NCBI GenBank assembly: GCA_902517365.1 | Contig: CABYCA010000001.1 | Location: 1 to 64,000, forward strand | Length of the DNA: 64,000 nucleotides | Direction: 5' to 3' | Source: an uncultured Bacteroidota bacterium | GTDB taxonomy: Bacteria; Bacteroidota; Bacteroidia; Flavobacteriales; Flavobacteriaceae | Shown here: positions 7,036-14,911 of the stretch, one piece after another | How the letters are laid out: the number at the start of each line of letters is the position of its first letter | Numbering within the stretch: the first letter of the stretch is position 1 | Program-made: the position numbers and the translations under genes | The notes under the pieces: model-generated | What the model was told of the DNA's origin: nothing | Databases searched by the model: none | Seen by the model: only the letters and a program-made list of their open reading frames with translations

Positions 7036-7539
7036 TTAATTACAGAGAGAAGCGTATGTCATGGTCGTTTCAGAATATGTTTTTGAAATACCATCATCAG
7101 TAACATTAATTCGCCATTTAAAACAATCTATGGTATTACAAACTTGTCTATATTGGTAAGTACTGGACACAGTATTTCCATCGTCGCCAGGGTAAGATAT
7201 AAGGACATCTAACGCATCCCCTCCACCTAAAACTTGTTCGTTTCTTAAAATTTCAGCAGTAAAGTTAAAACCACCATCTGTATTGGAACCCTCTTTTATT
7301 GTTGAGCAATAAGAATCAAGTTCAGGGTAATAGACTATAACCTCTTTCAAAAATATATCTGAATCGTAGAAAAAGATATACTGGTCAGAATTTTCATCAG
7401 AGTAAACGAAGCCTTTTCCATCGTTTACTTCAAGAAAGTTAAGTAAATAACCATCACTACCAGCTCCTTCAGGTGTTAAACCGTCACCTTCACAAGACAA
7501 ACCTAAAAAAAGTGCAGAAAGAAATAATAATTTTTTCAT
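7036..7539 (-). CDS. Lipoprotein of unknown function, paralogue 2
   Basis: 167 residues with a lipobox (LGLSC, Cys16). Contains FFYDSDIFLKEV and KEGSNTDGGFNFTAEI shared with the downstream gene, and Cys residues in YCSTIKEG, VCNTIDCF and the terminal SLCN that could form disulphides outside the cell. Shorter than its paralogue mainly at the C-terminal part. Family not recognised. First gene of a probable two-gene operon. Confidence 0.75.
   Translation of the reverse strand: MKKLLFLSALFLGLSCEGDGLTPEGAGSDGYLLNFLEVNDGKGFVYSDENSDQYIFFYDSDIFLKEVIVYYPELDSYCSTIKEGSNTDGGFNFTAEILRNEQVLGGGDALDVLISYPGDDGNTVSSTYQYRQVCNTIDCFKWRINVTDDGISKTYSETTMTYASLCN
7339..7376. repeat. 38-bp identical repeat within the lipoprotein pair, copy 2
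   Basis: Identical to 6765-6802. A second shared stretch near 7270 and 6686 differs by a single base or so. Confidence 0.75.
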
Positions 7540-7655
7540 AAATCTAATTTATTGTGTGTAATAAAAATATTCATACATGTTGAGTAAGTATTTTTTAAGA
7601 ATTATCAAATTGTTTGTTTTAATATTGCTAAACTGATAAATGTTTAAAATAAGGT

Positions 7656-7690
7656 TAACTCTTTAACCTTATTCTTGTATATCAATTTAT
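7656..7690. repeat. Relic of the island nuclease gene (35 bp)
   Basis: 33 of 35 bases match 2392-2426 in the island nuclease gene. In the reading frame of that gene the relic would contain a stop (tga for tgg). It overlaps the last codon of the 41-residue ORF that follows. It implies another copy of the element once reached this far. Confidence 0.6.
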
Positions 7691-7812
7691 TTATTTTTTA
7701 AAATTAATGACCCAATAGGAATAAAAAGAAGTAATAGCCAGATGTTTGTTAAATAAGAGACTAATACAGATATCAATATTAGCAATAAGCTTATTACCCA
7801 TTTATTATTCAT
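7687..7812 (-). CDS. Small hydrophobic protein, 41 residues
   Basis: MNNKWVISLLLILISVL... with two short hydrophobic stretches separated by TNIW, ending KNK. Its 3' end coincides with the nuclease relic, so the original C-terminus may have been replaced. Not recognised. Confidence 0.45.
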   Translation of the reverse strand: MNNKWVISLLLILISVLVSYLTNIWLLLLFIPIGSLILKNK

Positions 7813-7854
7813 TTTTAAATATTATGATATTTATTAACTGGAACAGTTTTAAAA

Positions 7855-7878
7855 AACCCTCTTAATTAAAGTGGGTTT
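7855..7878 (-). terminator. Rho-independent terminator of the 7920-8708 gene
   Basis: AAACCC-T-CTT-AATT-AAAG-T-GGGTTT hairpin followed by a T-run on the minus strand, 42 nt after the stop of the secreted gene. Confidence 0.75.
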
Positions 7879-7919
7879 GATCTGATTACTTAAATAACCT
7901 AAAATAATAGTATTTAGAG

Positions 7920-8708
7920 TTAATTATTTTTTATTAAATTTCCATCTGAGTCAGTCCAAAGGACTCTTTCCCAAATAACTGTTTTATACCAGCCATCTGG
8001 CATTGTTGAACTTATTTCATCAAAGTTAACTGAAATCATATCAGGAAATTCCTCCCCCCCATTAGCAAACATATCTTTTAATGAATTGTATGCGTCAACT
8101 GTTAATACATTCCAATTATATCCATTTCCAGTTGGATGTAGCCTAACAGATGCAGCCCATAATTCCTGATTAACTTTACCATTATTCATGTTTTTATCTA
8201 TAAACTCACCCCAGTTTTCTGTTTGAGCATTCATCCAAGAACCAGTATTGGGTACTTTTGCGTAATTATGTTTAATGTATTTCCAACCAGCTGATTTATT
8301 ATTAGTTGCTAAACCTCCCCTGAAGTATGTGCCTACAAAAGTTTGGTATTTGGAATGGTCGTTAAGTGCTCTTGATATTAAAGAAGTTGCACCTGATTTT
8401 TGGCTTACCTGATTAATAATTTCTCCAAAGTCATTATTAAAGTCATTAAGCTTATCAATGTCTCCTATACCTACGTACCAATAAAAGTTTGGTTCGCTAT
8501 CTAATCCTTGATATCGACTTAGTATAGCCCAACCCTCAATTACTCCCTGCTGTATTGCAATTTTAGCAGCTTGACTAAAGTATTCCTCTTCATTTTCGAT
8601 GTACTCCTCAATTTTATCTTCTGGAACTTGAACATATCCATACATATAAAATTGTGCAGAAACTGATGATGTTAAAGCAATCATCATAGCTGTTATAAAG
8701 TATTTCAT
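7920..8708 (-). CDS. Secreted tandem ferredoxin-like protein
   Basis: 262 residues from ATG 8708, chosen over an upstream in-frame start at 8753 because MKYFITAMMIALTSSVSAQ is a complete signal peptide. Two repeats follow (FYMYGYVQVPEDKIEEYIE... and WKYIKHNYAKVPNTGSWM...). The C-terminus MPDGWYKTVIWERVLWTD matches that of the 56738-57457 protein (MPDGFLYRAVVQQVMWID), so these two form a subfamily. Function unknown; exported. Monocistronic with its own terminator. Confidence 0.75.
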   Translation of the reverse strand: MKYFITAMMIALTSSVSAQFYMYGYVQVPEDKIEEYIENEEEYFSQAAKIAIQQGVIEGWAILSRYQGLDSEPNFYWYVGIGDIDKLNDFNNDFGEIINQVSQKSGATSLISRALNDHSKYQTFVGTYFRGGLATNNKSAGWKYIKHNYAKVPNTGSWMNAQTENWGEFIDKNMNNGKVNQELWAASVRLHPTGNGYNWNVLTVDAYNSLKDMFANGGEEFPDMISVNFDEISSTMPDGWYKTVIWERVLWTDSDGNLIKNN

Positions 8709-8855
8709 ATTTTTTGATTTGTGATTAATAAACCAAATTAAAAAATAAAACAATTAATAATGAAAAAATTTTTTCATTTTTTAGATCAAAGACTCAATAA
8801 AAGATCCCAATTTATAGAATTTTATAAATTGCTAAATAATTTTAAATCAATTTAA

Positions 8856-9356
8856 ATGAAAAAAACAATATATTTTCTATTTACAATTCTTTTGGTATCA
8901 TGTCAAAATACTGCCACTGATGATAACCCTTGGAACGGCGTTGTAACTTCTAATGATGAAAAAACTGATATAGTTAGATCATTAGGTGAAGCATATACAC
9001 AAGGTAAATTTGATGCTGCATCTGAATATTTTACTGAAGATGGTAAACATTATTTCAATACAATTGAATATTCCTCTCAAGAGATTATAGATGGTTATAA
9101 CTATCATTCTGTCTTATGGGATTCAATTCAACATATTGAACCTGCTTTAACTACGATTCAATTTAATGAAGGAAGTACTTTTACACTTCAATGGGCTGAT
9201 TGGTCTGGAATATCAAAAACTACAGGCGAGAAAGCAGAATCAACATTTCACTGCTGGTGGCAATGGGAAAACGATAAAATTATATCTACTAAATGTTATA
9301 TAGATTCACCATTAATTACCAATGAAATAGCTTTGTATGAAGCTGCTAATAATTAA
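8856..9356 (+). CDS. SnoaL/NTF2-like lipoprotein
   Basis: 166 residues with lipobox LLVSC (Cys16). The body DIVRSLGEAYTQGKFDAASEYF ... GWxW-type strands (ADWSGISKTTGEKAESTFHCWWQW) fits the NTF2-like fold: helices followed by a curved sheet. Related in outline to the lipoprotein at 37742. Ligand or reaction unknown. Divergent from the preceding secreted gene and followed directly by a strong terminator, so monocistronic. Confidence 0.7.
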   Translation: MKKTIYFLFTILLVSCQNTATDDNPWNGVVTSNDEKTDIVRSLGEAYTQGKFDAASEYFTEDGKHYFNTIEYSSQEIIDGYNYHSVLWDSIQHIEPALTTIQFNEGSTFTLQWADWSGISKTTGEKAESTFHCWWQWENDKIISTKCYIDSPLITNEIALYEAANN

Positions 9357-9360
9357 AATT

Positions 9361-9387
9361 AAGCCCTCAAATGAGGGCTTTTTTTTA
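9361..9387 (+). terminator. Rho-independent terminator
   Basis: AAGCCCTC-AAAT-GAGGGCTT followed by eight T, four nt after the stop of the SnoaL-like gene. Confidence 0.92.
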
Positions 9388-9461
9388 TTTAGAGATATGA
9401 AAAAGAAAAATAATATTGGAATCTCTCATAAAAATTATGGATAGACAAACGGAAAGATAAT

Positions 9462-9629
9462 ATGAGAAAGTGGTTAAAAGACAACTGGTATATCTTTCCA
9501 ATTGCGGTTTTGGCAGGACTAATTAATGGATTTACAGATTTTTCAGATGGAAAGAAGATAATTTATATAATTGTCTTTAGTATTTTATTTTTCATAATAG
9601 TTATACTATTAGAAAAAAATAAAAAATAA
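9462..9629 (+). CDS. Small membrane protein, 55 residues
   Basis: MRKWLKDNWYIFPIAVLAGL... with two hydrophobic segments (residues 10-22 and 33-50) around FTDFSDGKK, and a lysine-rich end. ATG start. It converges with the symporter gene 8 nt downstream. Unrecognised but with clear membrane-protein composition. Confidence 0.6.
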   Translation: MRKWLKDNWYIFPIAVLAGLINGFTDFSDGKKIIYIIVFSILFFIIVILLEKNKK

Positions 9630-9637
9630 AGTAAAGT

Positions 9638-10501
9638 TTATTTTGAGACTCCTAATCGCCACATAAGAATTCCTCCAGTTATAAACATCCATATTGAATA
9701 TGCACCAGTTGGAAGACCCATCTCCACATTATTAAGAATAGTTGTGGCAATAACAAAAGCTAATGTTCCATTTTGAATTCCACTTTCAATTGTAATTGAA
9801 ATTTGACTTTTCCCTTTTATGCCAAAAGCTTTAGCAGTTATATATCCCATTGCCATCGTTGATAAATTCAAAAGTAATGTTGCAAATCCAACTTCTTTCA
9901 TTGCCTGGACAATCAAATCTTTATTAGCAAACATTACTAATAAAAAAATAATAATAAACAATACCGTTGAGGCAATCCTCATAGGACTTTCCATTCTTAG
10001 GGCAAAAGTTTCATTTTTTTTACGAATTACCATACCTATAGAGACAGGAATTACTGTTATTGCTAAAATTTGAATCATAGTTTGAATAACAGGAAGTTCA
10101 ATGACAACATCTGCCTCTCCTGTAAAATAAGCAATAGCTTCTGATAAAATAATAGGAATTGTAAAAACAGTGATTAAACTTGCTAGAGCTGTTAAAGTGA
10201 CAGAAAGACCAATATTTCCTCTAGCAACTTGTGTGATAAGGTTGCTAGTAGGTCCCCCAGGGCATAGAGATAAAATCATAATTCCAATAGCCATTGATGA
10301 ATTTAGATCAAACAAAAGGATAATTAAAAAACCAATTAAAGGAAGAAAGACCAGTTGATTACATAGACCGATAAAAACTTCCTTTGGATAAGTAAAAAGT
10401 CTTGCAAAATCATTAATTACAAGGGTTAGACCCATACCAAACATAATAATTGCTAAAGAAATTGGTAAAAAGATTTGTGTGATAATCGTTGTTGCGTCCA
10501 T
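9638..10501 (-). CDS. Bile acid:sodium symporter (BASS/SBF) family transporter
   Basis: 287 residues with about nine hydrophobic segments. Family features are GMGLTLVINDF near the start and LSLCPGGPTSNLITQVARGN around residues 78-97, the conserved crossover region of SBF proteins where sodium binds. Many bacterial members carry organic anions rather than bile acids; the substrate here cannot be read. Stands alone between convergent and divergent genes. Confidence 0.9.
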   Translation of the reverse strand: MDATTIITQIFLPISLAIIMFGMGLTLVINDFARLFTYPKEVFIGLCNQLVFLPLIGFLIILLFDLNSSMAIGIMILSLCPGGPTSNLITQVARGNIGLSVTLTALASLITVFTIPIILSEAIAYFTGEADVVIELPVIQTMIQILAITVIPVSIGMVIRKKNETFALRMESPMRIASTVLFIIIFLLVMFANKDLIVQAMKEVGFATLLLNLSTMAMGYITAKAFGIKGKSQISITIESGIQNGTLAFVIATTILNNVEMGLPTGAYSIWMFITGGILMWRLGVSK

Positions 10502-10568
10502 ATTAATTAATGCTTATTTTGGTTTTTTCATATTCTAATTTAGAAATTAATTTAACTAAATTTATAAA

Positions 10569-11030
10569 ATGAAAAACTTAGTTATAATAACTATTCTTTT
10601 AATAAATATGAAGTCTATGTCACAAGAGAATAATCTTTATTTTGATCATCAAGCATTAATTGTTAATAATTTACAAAAGTCAGGTGACTTTTATATAGAT
10701 ATTCTAGGATTGGAAGAGATACCTGTAGGTGCTGGTCAGGATCCACCTAAAAGATGGTTTAAAACCAATAATGGCAAAGAAATACATTTAATTCAATCAA
10801 AATCTGAAATTAATGTATTACCAAAGTCGATTCATATGGCATTTAGTCCTAAAAATTTTGAATTGTTTATTGATAATCTTAAAAAAAATGAAATTGATTT
10901 TTCTAATTGGAAAGGCGAATTAAATACAATCCAAGAAAGGGTTGATGGTAAAAGACAGATATGGATTCAAGATCCTCAAGGATATTGGATAGAGATTAAT
11001 GATATACATTCTAAAACCAACATACAGTAA
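10569..11030 (+). CDS. Exported VOC (glyoxalase/bleomycin-resistance fold) protein
   Basis: 153 residues: a signal-like N-terminus (MKNLVIITILLINMKSMSQ) then one VOC module, FDHQALIVNNLQKSGDFYIDILGLEEI, and a C-terminal half ending QIWIQDPQGYWIEIND. Potential metal ligands are H27 region (DHQA), the HLIQ histidine and the final Glu of WIEI, as in glyoxalase I-type enzymes. Exported VOC proteins occur in flavobacteria; reaction unknown. Followed 7 nt later by a second secreted protein gene. Confidence 0.8.
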   Translation: MKNLVIITILLINMKSMSQENNLYFDHQALIVNNLQKSGDFYIDILGLEEIPVGAGQDPPKRWFKTNNGKEIHLIQSKSEINVLPKSIHMAFSPKNFELFIDNLKKNEIDFSNWKGELNTIQERVDGKRQIWIQDPQGYWIEINDIHSKTNIQ

Positions 11031-11037
11031 CAAATCT

Positions 11038-11424
11038 ATGAGATATTTTATTCTAGCAATAGTTATTTTATTATCATTTAGTTTATATTCTCAAGAAGTT
11101 GAATTACCTGCACTAAGACTTAGTGATAGCTTTTCAAAACCTTACAGAGTTTTAAATACAACAATATCTGATGAATCTTTGTTTGACCAATACTATAATG
11201 ATACTAATTTGACACTTGATTCCGTTATAAGATATCATTTTTACACCTCAATTAACTTGAACTCAGATCAGAATCAATTAATTAGTATGGATGGCACCAA
11301 ATTTAATCTTTCATCTAAAAATGCTAAAGACTTGACTGATGAAATTATCTCATTAGTAAGCAAGATGTATCTTGGCAGAAAAGAGTTTATGGATTTTAAA
11401 AAGCTAAATAAAAACATAGATTAA
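11038..11424 (+). CDS. Secreted protein of unknown function
   Basis: 128 residues from ATG 11038, preferred over an upstream in-frame start at 10999 because MRYFILAIVILLSFSLYSQ is a complete signal peptide and this start avoids overlapping the VOC gene. Mature part is polar, with no cysteines and no motif I recognise. Likely cotranscribed with the VOC gene. Confidence 0.65.
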   Translation: MRYFILAIVILLSFSLYSQEVELPALRLSDSFSKPYRVLNTTISDESLFDQYYNDTNLTLDSVIRYHFYTSINLNSDQNQLISMDGTKFNLSSKNAKDLTDEIISLVSKMYLGRKEFMDFKKLNKNID

Positions 11425-11428
11425 GGAT

Positions 11429-11629
11429 ATGGGTCTTTTATGGAAATTAATAGGGATATTAAGTATTATACTCGTCTTTTTTGGCAGTATGTATAATCTA
11501 TTTGCAGCTGAAGAATATTCCAAAAAGAATCTTAATTACATTCCTGCAATATTAAGATACATTGCGTATGGTATTGGAATTTTTTGTTCAGGATACGTAA
11601 TAAATCTAATTGTTAGCAACTTTGCATAA
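11429..11629 (+). CDS. Small two-helix membrane protein
   Basis: 66 residues: TM 1 (LIGILSIILVFFGSMYNLF), a short polar loop with AAEEYSKKNLNY, TM 2 (YIAYGIGIFCSGYVINLIV). Starts 4 nt after the previous stop, so probably the third gene of an operon with the VOC and secreted protein genes. Unrecognised. Confidence 0.65.
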   Translation: MGLLWKLIGILSIILVFFGSMYNLFAAEEYSKKNLNYIPAILRYIAYGIGIFCSGYVINLIVSNFA

Positions 11630-11647
11630 TATAAATAAGAATCACAA

Positions 11648-11794
11648 CTACTTGTTATACTGTCTTTCCATGTTTCTATTAATTAGATAGCCTGTTATAA
11701 TTATTATTCCAGATTCAATTTCAATTGCATCAAATGAAAATTTAAAACCATTATTTAAAAAGATAAGTCTAACGCAGCTAAATAAGCCAAAGTA
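11648..11794 (-). pseudogene. Possible gene remnant without start codon
   Basis: 48 codons are open on the minus strand, ending IIIITGYLINRNMERQYNK, with protein-like composition. No ATG, GTG or TTG opens the frame, and a stop closes it upstream. It may be the 3' end of a decayed gene or chance; nothing recognised. Confidence 0.25.
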
Positions 11795-11825
11795 TTAGAT
11801 TCAAAGATTTCAGTTACAATGTTCT

Positions 11826-13139
11826 TTAATCTAAAAAGTTTTTTTTATCAATACTGTTAATTCCAGTTTCGGATAACAATATTAATAAAGCAAGCTGTAT
11901 TGACTTGTAACCTTCTTTATTAAGCCACCATTCATTCAAGGAATGAGCCCCTGCACCATCACCTCCTCGTCCGATTGTTACAGCAGGTAAACCTATTGAA
12001 ATTGGTATATTTGAATTTGTAGAACCAATTGTAAGACGAGGTTCAACACCCATGTACTGAGTAGCAGCAATAGTTCTTTGTATTAGTGGGACTGATTGAT
12101 CTACTTTTCCTGAGGGTCTATTACCAATTTTATTAATTGTTAGTTTAAGATCAGGACCACTCCTTTTCATTTCATTTTGATCTTTTAAAGCTGATTGCAT
12201 TGAATTAAAAAGTATTTCTTCCATATCATCAAGCCTGTATGGCTCAACTGATCTTATATCGATTTGCATTGATGATTTAAATGGTATTGAATTGATAGAA
12301 GTTCCTCCATTAATTATTCCCACATTATAAGAGGTTCTTGGTCCAGATGATGTATATATATCTGCCTTTTCAATAAAATTCTTTATGCCATATCCCAGTG
12401 CATGATGAGGATTAACAAGCCCAAAAGCTCCCCATGAATGACCACCAGGTCCATCAAAAACAACTTCATATCTATATGAACCAAGTGCTTGATTATTTAC
12501 TCTACCAATAGAACCACCGTCAATAGCAATCCATGAATCTATTTTTGGATTATTATTTTTAAATAGATACCTAACTCCTCTAAGATCCCCTAGGCCTTCT
12601 TCACCAACAGTACCAATAAATAATATATTATTAATTGGTTGTATATCATTCTTTTTAATTGTTTCAGCAATAGTAAGAATCATAGCGAGTCCTCTTGTAT
12701 CATCTCCTACACCAGGAGCGAAAAGAGTATCATTTTTTATTTTGACTTTTACATCAGTTCCCTCAGGAAAAACTGTATCCATATGAGCATCAATTGCTAC
12801 ATTTTTAGCACCAACTGTGCCTTTTAATAGACCAATAACGTTACCAATTGAGTCAATCCATACATTTTCTATTCCAGCTAATTTTAATCTTTCTGCAAAT
12901 TCCTTTGCTCTTTTTTCCTCTTTAAATGGAGGTGCCTCAATTTCAGTTAGCTCAATTAGATTCTTATTTGTTTTTTCTTCAATATCTATAATGTATTTAA
13001 ATGCTTTTTTAACTTTTGAATTAGCACTTAACTTTTCAATACTTTCAGAATAAATTTCATCAACAATTACATTATTATTTTGTGAATAGGTTATATTAAA
13101 TATGATTAGAGTAGTAACTAATATTAAAAAATTTTTCAT
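11826..13139 (-). CDS. Secreted M20-family metallopeptidase
   Basis: 437 residues from ATG 13139, which gives a clean signal peptide (MKNFLILVTTLIIFNITYSQ). M20 features in order: EIEAPPFKEE, DAHMDTVFPEGTD (first metal His, catalytic Asp), APGVGDDTRGLA (bridging Asp), GTVGEEGLGDLRG (catalytic and metal Glu), a dimerisation insert, and a C-terminal GAHSLNEWW with the final metal His. Removes residues from peptides or acylated amino acids outside the cytoplasm. Best match is the tripeptidase/PepT-like branch. The actual substrate is unknown. Confidence 0.88.
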   Translation of the reverse strand: MKNFLILVTTLIIFNITYSQNNNVIVDEIYSESIEKLSANSKVKKAFKYIIDIEEKTNKNLIELTEIEAPPFKEEKRAKEFAERLKLAGIENVWIDSIGNVIGLLKGTVGAKNVAIDAHMDTVFPEGTDVKVKIKNDTLFAPGVGDDTRGLAMILTIAETIKKNDIQPINNILFIGTVGEEGLGDLRGVRYLFKNNNPKIDSWIAIDGGSIGRVNNQALGSYRYEVVFDGPGGHSWGAFGLVNPHHALGYGIKNFIEKADIYTSSGPRTSYNVGIINGGTSINSIPFKSSMQIDIRSVEPYRLDDMEEILFNSMQSALKDQNEMKRSGPDLKLTINKIGNRPSGKVDQSVPLIQRTIAATQYMGVEPRLTIGSTNSNIPISIGLPAVTIGRGGDGAGAHSLNEWWLNKEGYKSIQLALLILLSETGINSIDKKNFLD

Positions 13140-13212
13140 GTTTAAATTTAGCAATATTTATTAATAGTAAATTATAGGCAAACGTCCCTTTTAATTATTT
13201 GTCGTAAAAAAA

Positions 13213-13260
13213 TCCTCTGACTACTGTTTACCATTTCAGGCTTTTTGCTTCATCAGAGGA
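13213..13260 (-). terminator. Hairpin with T-run between a small ORF and the M20 gene
   Basis: Read on the minus strand, TCCTCTGA pairs perfectly with TCAGAGGA across a 32-nt loop and is followed by seven T. It lies 8 nt after the stop of the 51-residue ORF and about 74 nt before the M20 start, so it could be a terminator or an attenuator. The loop is long for a plain terminator. Confidence 0.45.
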
Positions 13261-13267
13261 AAAGTAT

Positions 13268-13423
13268 TTATTTTTTAGTTAAATCCCAAGCCATCAATAA
13301 TCCAAATATTATTGCAAAACTTGAATTATATTCAAACATAAGTCCTGACCAGAATCCAATTAGTAAAAGTATGATTAGTCTCCATCTTGGAAAAACTCTT
13401 TTGCCTAAAAACCATTTCTTCAT
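13268..13423 (-). CDS. Small membrane protein, 51 residues
   Basis: MKKWFLGKRVFPRWRLIILL... with a strongly basic N-terminus and two hydrophobic segments (residues 17-29 and 34-46), ending DLTKK. ATG start, stop TAA. Positive-inside charge pattern supports a real membrane protein. Unrecognised. Confidence 0.6.
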   Translation of the reverse strand: MKKWFLGKRVFPRWRLIILLLIGFWSGLMFEYNSSFAIIFGLLMAWDLTKK

Positions 13424-13497
13424 AACTCTAATGTAAAGAAATATATTGTAAATTAGTTTTCTAATAGCTATTATACTTGTCTTTACCTAAGTTGCAA

Positions 13498-13860
13498 ATG
13501 GAAAAAAACATATTTGGAGAAGAGTTACAAATTTGCTGTACTAATCCGATGACTGGATATTTTAGAGACGGTTCATGTAGAACAGAAACTGAGGATACTG
13601 GCACTCATACTGTTTGCGCTATAATGACAGAAGAATTCTTAAATTTTTCTGCCTCTCGTGGGAATAACCTAATTACACCAGCACCTTATTACCAATTCCC
13701 TGGTCTAAAACCTGGAGATAAATGGTGTTTATGTGCTTCAAGATGGGTTGAAGCTGAAAAAGCAGGCAAAGCTCCAAAAATAATCTTAGAAGCTACTCAT
13801 GAGAAAACACTTAAATATACTACTTTAGACACTCTCGTTAAGTATGCCTATATAAAATGA
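13498..13860 (+). CDS. DUF2237 family protein
   Basis: 120 residues from ATG 13498; an in-frame TTG 21 nt upstream is less likely. The family pattern is complete: NIFGEELQICCTNPMTGYFRDGSC, THTVCA, MTEEFL, SRGNNLITPAPYYQFPGLKPGDKWCLCASRW. Conserved Cys residues occur in CC, SC, VC and CLC. The function of DUF2237 is not established. Single gene. Confidence 0.92.
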   Translation: MEKNIFGEELQICCTNPMTGYFRDGSCRTETEDTGTHTVCAIMTEEFLNFSASRGNNLITPAPYYQFPGLKPGDKWCLCASRWVEAEKAGKAPKIILEATHEKTLKYTTLDTLVKYAYIK

Positions 13861-13902
13861 TACAATTAATATTTTAAGATTTATTATCTAAAAATCAAAG
13901 TA

Positions 13903-14095
13903 CTACAGGTTATCTCTAAAAAGAAAGATTAATACACCAACATTTATAATTAGAAATAATAGCATAAGAAAGTTATTCCAACCATTTTTCCATTTATTTT
14001 CTTTGTCTTTAAATGAAATCACCTTCTGAACTTGGTAAATACCAACTACAAAAAAGCACCAAATAAAAAATTTTAATAATTAGCTCAATGTACAT
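13903..14095 (-). pseudogene. Small membrane protein gene with apparent frameshift
   Basis: From ATG 14095 the frame reads MYIELIIKIFYLVLF and soon stops, while the +1 frame continues FFIWCFFVVGIYQVQKVISF and ends LIFLFRDNL at 13903. Joined by a one-base shift in the A6T4 run near 14060-14074, they give a coherent two-helix protein of about 63 residues. Either a real frameshift or a homopolymer sequencing error. Confidence 0.4.
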
Positions 14096-14096
14096 A

Positions 14097-14183
14097 TTAG
14101 GCAGCACTAAAATTAACTATTAGCACTCCAATTAAGAAACCGATGAAAAAAAACACCCACCAATATTTTCTAATAAGATTCAT
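14097..14183 (-). CDS. Tiny single-helix membrane protein, 28 residues
   Basis: MNLIRKYWWVFFFIGFLIGV... ending SAA: a basic N-terminus then one transmembrane helix. Its stop lies 1 nt before the start of the frameshifted membrane ORF, suggesting a small operon. Unrecognised; short length limits confidence. Confidence 0.45.
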   Translation of the reverse strand: MNLIRKYWWVFFFIGFLIGVLIVNFSAA

Positions 14184-14236
14184 ATATCTAAATTAAAAAT
14201 TATTAACAATTTAATTTATCGAATATATTAAACAGA

Positions 14237-14866
14237 CTATTCCTTAGTCTTAATTTTAACAGAGTTAGGTGTTACTACACCTGCAGATATAACTAACTTA
14301 AATGCATCCTCAACACTAATATCTAGCTCAAATGCATCTTTTTTAGGCATCAATATAAAGAAACCTGAAGTTGGATTTGGGGTTGTTGGTACAAAGAGAT
14401 TAATTAATTCCTCACCAATAATTGACTTAGCTTCACCTTGATAATCACCAGATTGAAATGCTATTACCCATATCCCTTTATTCGGATACTGAATTAAATA
14501 TGCCTTTTTGAAACTTTCAGATGAAGTATTTAATACTGTATCAGATACTTTTTTTAATATGTTATAAATGTTTCGAAATCCTGGAATACTATTTAGAAGC
14601 TTTTCCCATAAGGCAACTAACCTTCGTCCCAAAATATTAGTAACTAATACTCCTGTTAATAGAATAATTATGAATAACAAGATAATTCCAGATCCAGGAA
14701 TATTTGTATCCAAATTAAAAATAGCTTCTGGAAGATATTCTTTTGGCACAAGATTGTTAATAAACTCTAGAAAGAATTTAATAACGACAATAGTTAAAAT
14801 TAATGGTATCCAGAAAAGAAGTCCTGAAATAAGATAATTCCTTAATCGTTTTAATGTTTTTAACAT
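14237..14866 (-). CDS. DUF502 family membrane protein
   Basis: 209 residues. An N-terminal RLRNYLISGLLFWIPLILTI helix and a second helix (GIILLFIIILLTGVLVTNILG) are followed by the characteristic LNSIPGFRNIYNILKKV segment and a soluble C-terminal beta-rich domain with FVPTTPNPTSGFF. This is the standard DUF502 layout at normal length. Function unestablished; some members are linked to envelope or plant leaf traits. Monocistronic or with the upstream DUF2461 gene 46 nt away. Confidence 0.9.
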   Translation of the reverse strand: MLKTLKRLRNYLISGLLFWIPLILTIVVIKFFLEFINNLVPKEYLPEAIFNLDTNIPGSGIILLFIIILLTGVLVTNILGRRLVALWEKLLNSIPGFRNIYNILKKVSDTVLNTSSESFKKAYLIQYPNKGIWVIAFQSGDYQGEAKSIIGEELINLFVPTTPNPTSGFFILMPKKDAFELDISVEDAFKLVISAGVVTPNSVKIKTKE

Positions 14867-14911
14867 GCTTATTGGATTTTCATTAATGATCTTCTAAATA
14901 TATATAAATAA

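Noticed and set aside
9398..9445. 15-residue ORF (MKKKNNIGISHKNYG) after the terminator at 9361
   Set aside because: Too short, no hydrophobic or conserved feature.
13213..13260. Hammerhead ribozyme-like core (CTGATGA ... GAAA ... GTC) on the minus strand
   Set aside because: Core motifs occur in order, but stem I would contain mismatches, stem II has only about two pairs and the alternative 8-bp terminator stem fits better. In AT-rich DNA the spaced core is expected by chance about once per window.
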